A DNA stretch of 7,588 nt. It comes from Pseudomonadota bacterium (GTDB lineage: Bacteria; Pseudomonadota; Gammaproteobacteria; Pseudomonadales; Oleiphilaceae). Under the pieces are notes generated by a model. That model saw only the letters and a list, made by a program, of their open reading frames with translations, was not told the DNA's origin and ran no database searches. This document shows, one piece after another, positions 6,012 through 7,588 of this stretch. The stretch lies in contig JAEZAA010000079.1 of assembly GCA_023430625.1 (NCBI GenBank), positions 1 through 7,588 on the forward strand. The letters run 5' to 3'. The position numbers and the translations under genes were made by a program. Positions within the stretch are counted from its first letter, which is position 1; the number at the start of each line of letters is the position of its first letter.

Positions 6012-7471
6012 AAACAACGTTCCTGACCCGCCTCAAGCGCCTCCCGATCAAGCAGAAACTGGTTCTGATGACCATGGTCACCAGCATGGTCGGTATTTTG
6101 CTCGTCAGCCTGAGCTTTATCGGCTACGAGAACCACAACTATAAGCAGCGCCTGCAACAGGAACTCTCGATGATCGCCAAGATCCTGGCCGACCGCAGCA
6201 ACGCGGCGCTGATCTTTGGCGACACCGATCTGCTGCGGGACAACGTGGCGAGCCTGAAACCCCATCATGCGGTCGAGCTGGCCTGTATCTATGACGACCA
6301 GGGCACCGCCCTGGCCCGCTTTGCCCGTTCCGAGCGGCAACAATGCCCACCGCAGCCTGCGTTGCAGGAAGGCATGTTCGAGAACGAAGAGTTTTACCTG
6401 ACCCAGGAGATTCTGCTCGACGAGCAGCGGATCGGATTCATTCATATCCGATCCAACCTCAAGGAACTCCACCGCCACCTGCGCAATTACGTGGTCACCA
6501 CCCTGATCGTGGTGCTGATCGTCGGCATCACCATCTGGCTCATCTCCAGCCTCATGCAGCGCATCATCTCCATGCCCCTGCTGCACCTGGCGCACACGGC
6601 CCAGCAGATTGCGGAGAAAAAGGACTACAGCCTGCGCGCCACCAAATACAGCGACGACGAGATCGGCCAGCTGGTGCACGCGTTCAACGACATGATCGAA
6701 ACCATCGGTCTGCAGAACCGGGCCATCCTGAGCAGCTTCGAGAGCCTGGAGCGGGTGGTGGAACGGCGGACGGCGGAGCTCAAGGCCTCCAACCGGGAGC
6801 TGGAAGCCTTCAGTTATTCCGTCTCCCATGACCTGCGCCAACCCCTGCGCGCCATCGACGGCTTCAGCCAAGCGATCCTGGAAGATTGCGGCCATCAATT
6901 GGATGAGACCGCTCGAACCTATCTGGAGCGGGTTCGCAGCGCCAGCCAACGCATGGGCGTGCTGATCGACAGCATGCTGCTCCTGTCGCGGGTGGCTCGT
7001 CAGGAAATGCAGGCCGAGGAGGTGGATCTCGCGCGCCTGGCCCGGGAGACAATCGCAGAACTGCAGGAACAGGATCCGGAGCGGCCGATGCAGCTCGAAA
7101 TTCCGGCGACACTGACAGTGAAGGGTGATGGGCGGCTGTTGCGGATCGCGCTGACCAATCTGTTGCAGAACGCCTGGAAGTACAGCGCCCGCAATTCGGA
7201 TGCCCGGATCACCCTGGGTACCACCGAGAACGAGGACGGCCAGACCCTCTACTTCGTGCGGGACAACGGCGCCGGGTTCGATATGAAGTACGCGGACAAG
7301 CTGTTTCAGGCATTCCACCGCATGCACTCCGCCGCTGACTTCGAAGGCAACGGCATCGGCCTGGCGACGGTCTACCGGATCATCAAACGCCACGGCGGCA
7401 AGATCTGGGCACAGTCTGCGATCAATGAAGGCGCCACCTTTTATTTCACGCTGGGGAAACAAGCCGACTAG
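6008..7471 (+). CDS. Membrane sensor histidine kinase: CHASE8-like sensor, HAMP, HisKA, HATPase_c
   Basis: This is a 487-residue inner-membrane sensor kinase. Domains in order: TM1 about 18-40; a periplasmic region 41-160 whose IAKILADRSNAALIFGD (about 56-72) and IYDDQGTALARF resemble the CHASE8 domain; TM2 about 161-183; HAMP about 184-236, with DDEIGQLVHAFNDM; a helical linker; HisKA with the phosphoacceptor in SVSHDLRQPLRAI (His274); and HATPase_c with NLLQNAWKYS (N-box, N388), DNGAGFD (G1, 419-425), LFQAFHRMH (F-box) and GNGIGLATV (G2, from 447). All catalytic motifs are present, and there is no receiver domain. The H-box and the TVYRIIKRHGGKIWA tail resemble phytochrome-type kinases. ATG 6008 overlaps the yfiR-like stop, so the two are coupled. 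Its response regulator is not in the window and may lie just downstream. The YfiR-type partner suggests a periplasmic or redox/envelope cue, which is inferred. Confidence 0.95.
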   Translation: MKTTFLTRLKRLPIKQKLVLMTMVTSMVGILLVSLSFIGYENHNYKQRLQQELSMIAKILADRSNAALIFGDTDLLRDNVASLKPHHAVELACIYDDQGTALARFARSERQQCPPQPALQEGMFENEEFYLTQEILLDEQRIGFIHIRSNLKELHRHLRNYVVTTLIVVLIVGITIWLISSLMQRIISMPLLHLAHTAQQIAEKKDYSLRATKYSDDEIGQLVHAFNDMIETIGLQNRAILSSFESLERVVERRTAELKASNRELEAFSYSVSHDLRQPLRAIDGFSQAILEDCGHQLDETARTYLERVRSASQRMGVLIDSMLLLSRVARQEMQAEEVDLARLARETIAELQEQDPERPMQLEIPATLTVKGDGRLLRIALTNLLQNAWKYSARNSDARITLGTTENEDGQTLYFVRDNGAGFDMKYADKLFQAFHRMHSAADFEGNGIGLATVYRIIKRHGGKIWAQSAINEGATFYFTLGKQAD

Positions 7472-7588
7472 GCTGTCCGCCAGGGCCGCATAAAGATCGG
7501 CGAAAACAAGTATTTAGTACCGCTAATTGCGTTAGGCGGGACGCGGCAGGTTGCCTACAATACCGCCCGCACGAGGACCCGTCGCAGC

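Noticed and set aside
5993..7462. 489-codon minus-strand open frame opposite the histidine kinase
   Set aside because: It is almost exactly co-extensive with the kinase, whose motifs are all intact. The His/Gln/Asp-rich translation shows no domains, so it is an antisense artefact of codon bias.
7472..7588. Possible gene or promoter after the kinase (TACAAT at 7556-7561)
   Set aside because: A -10-like hexamer is present but has no -35 at acceptable spacing, and no start codon with a ribosome site or open frame is visible before the edge.

Overview
The window looks like chromosomal DNA of a GC-rich gammaproteobacterium. The evidence is a RecC that aligns closely by memory with the E. coli protein, a YccU-type CoA-binding protein, an AEC-family permease and a YfiR-type periplasmic protein next to a CHASE8-like sensor kinase. 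I cannot name a genus. There are no rRNA or tRNA genes, no insertion sequence and no CRISPR array.

Layout. Positions 1-2961 (minus strand) hold recC, missing its last ~135 codons beyond the window edge and broken by a one-base deletion near 1470-1472. Positions 2962-3372 are a ~410 bp divergent intergenic region. It holds a possible recC promoter, a perfect 15-bp palindrome, a GGA-rich leader and a hairpin that overlaps a strong Shine-Dalgarno. That leader precedes a 56-codon gene for an unrecognised, probably helical protein (3373-3543). A strong 10-bp-stem hairpin follows (3627-3654), then a good sigma70-like promoter and a yccU-type gene (3793-4218). Next is a remarkable leader (4255-4342) made of a 13-bp tandem pair and four 17-bp tandem units. 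In it, a series of mini-ORFs is chained by GTGA stop/start overlaps and runs into the GTG start of a ten-helix AEC permease (4339-5295). After a 176-bp gap comes a two-gene unit: a secreted YfiR-family protein (5472-6011) overlapping by 4 bp a membrane histidine kinase with a CHASE8-like sensor domain, HAMP, HisKA and HATPase_c (6008-7471). The last 117 bp hold no gene I can support.

How the genes work together. RecC would act with RecB and RecD, expected beyond the left edge, in double-strand-break repair; the frameshift raises the question of whether it is intact. The YfiR/kinase pair resembles the YfiR-YfiN periplasmic repression module, but the output is a histidine kinase instead of a GGDEF diguanylate cyclase. 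Its partner response regulator is probably outside the window. The yccU-like gene and the permease are consecutive and co-directional, but nothing shows a shared pathway. The least expected pieces are the mini-ORF cascade before the permease and the structured leader of the small protein.
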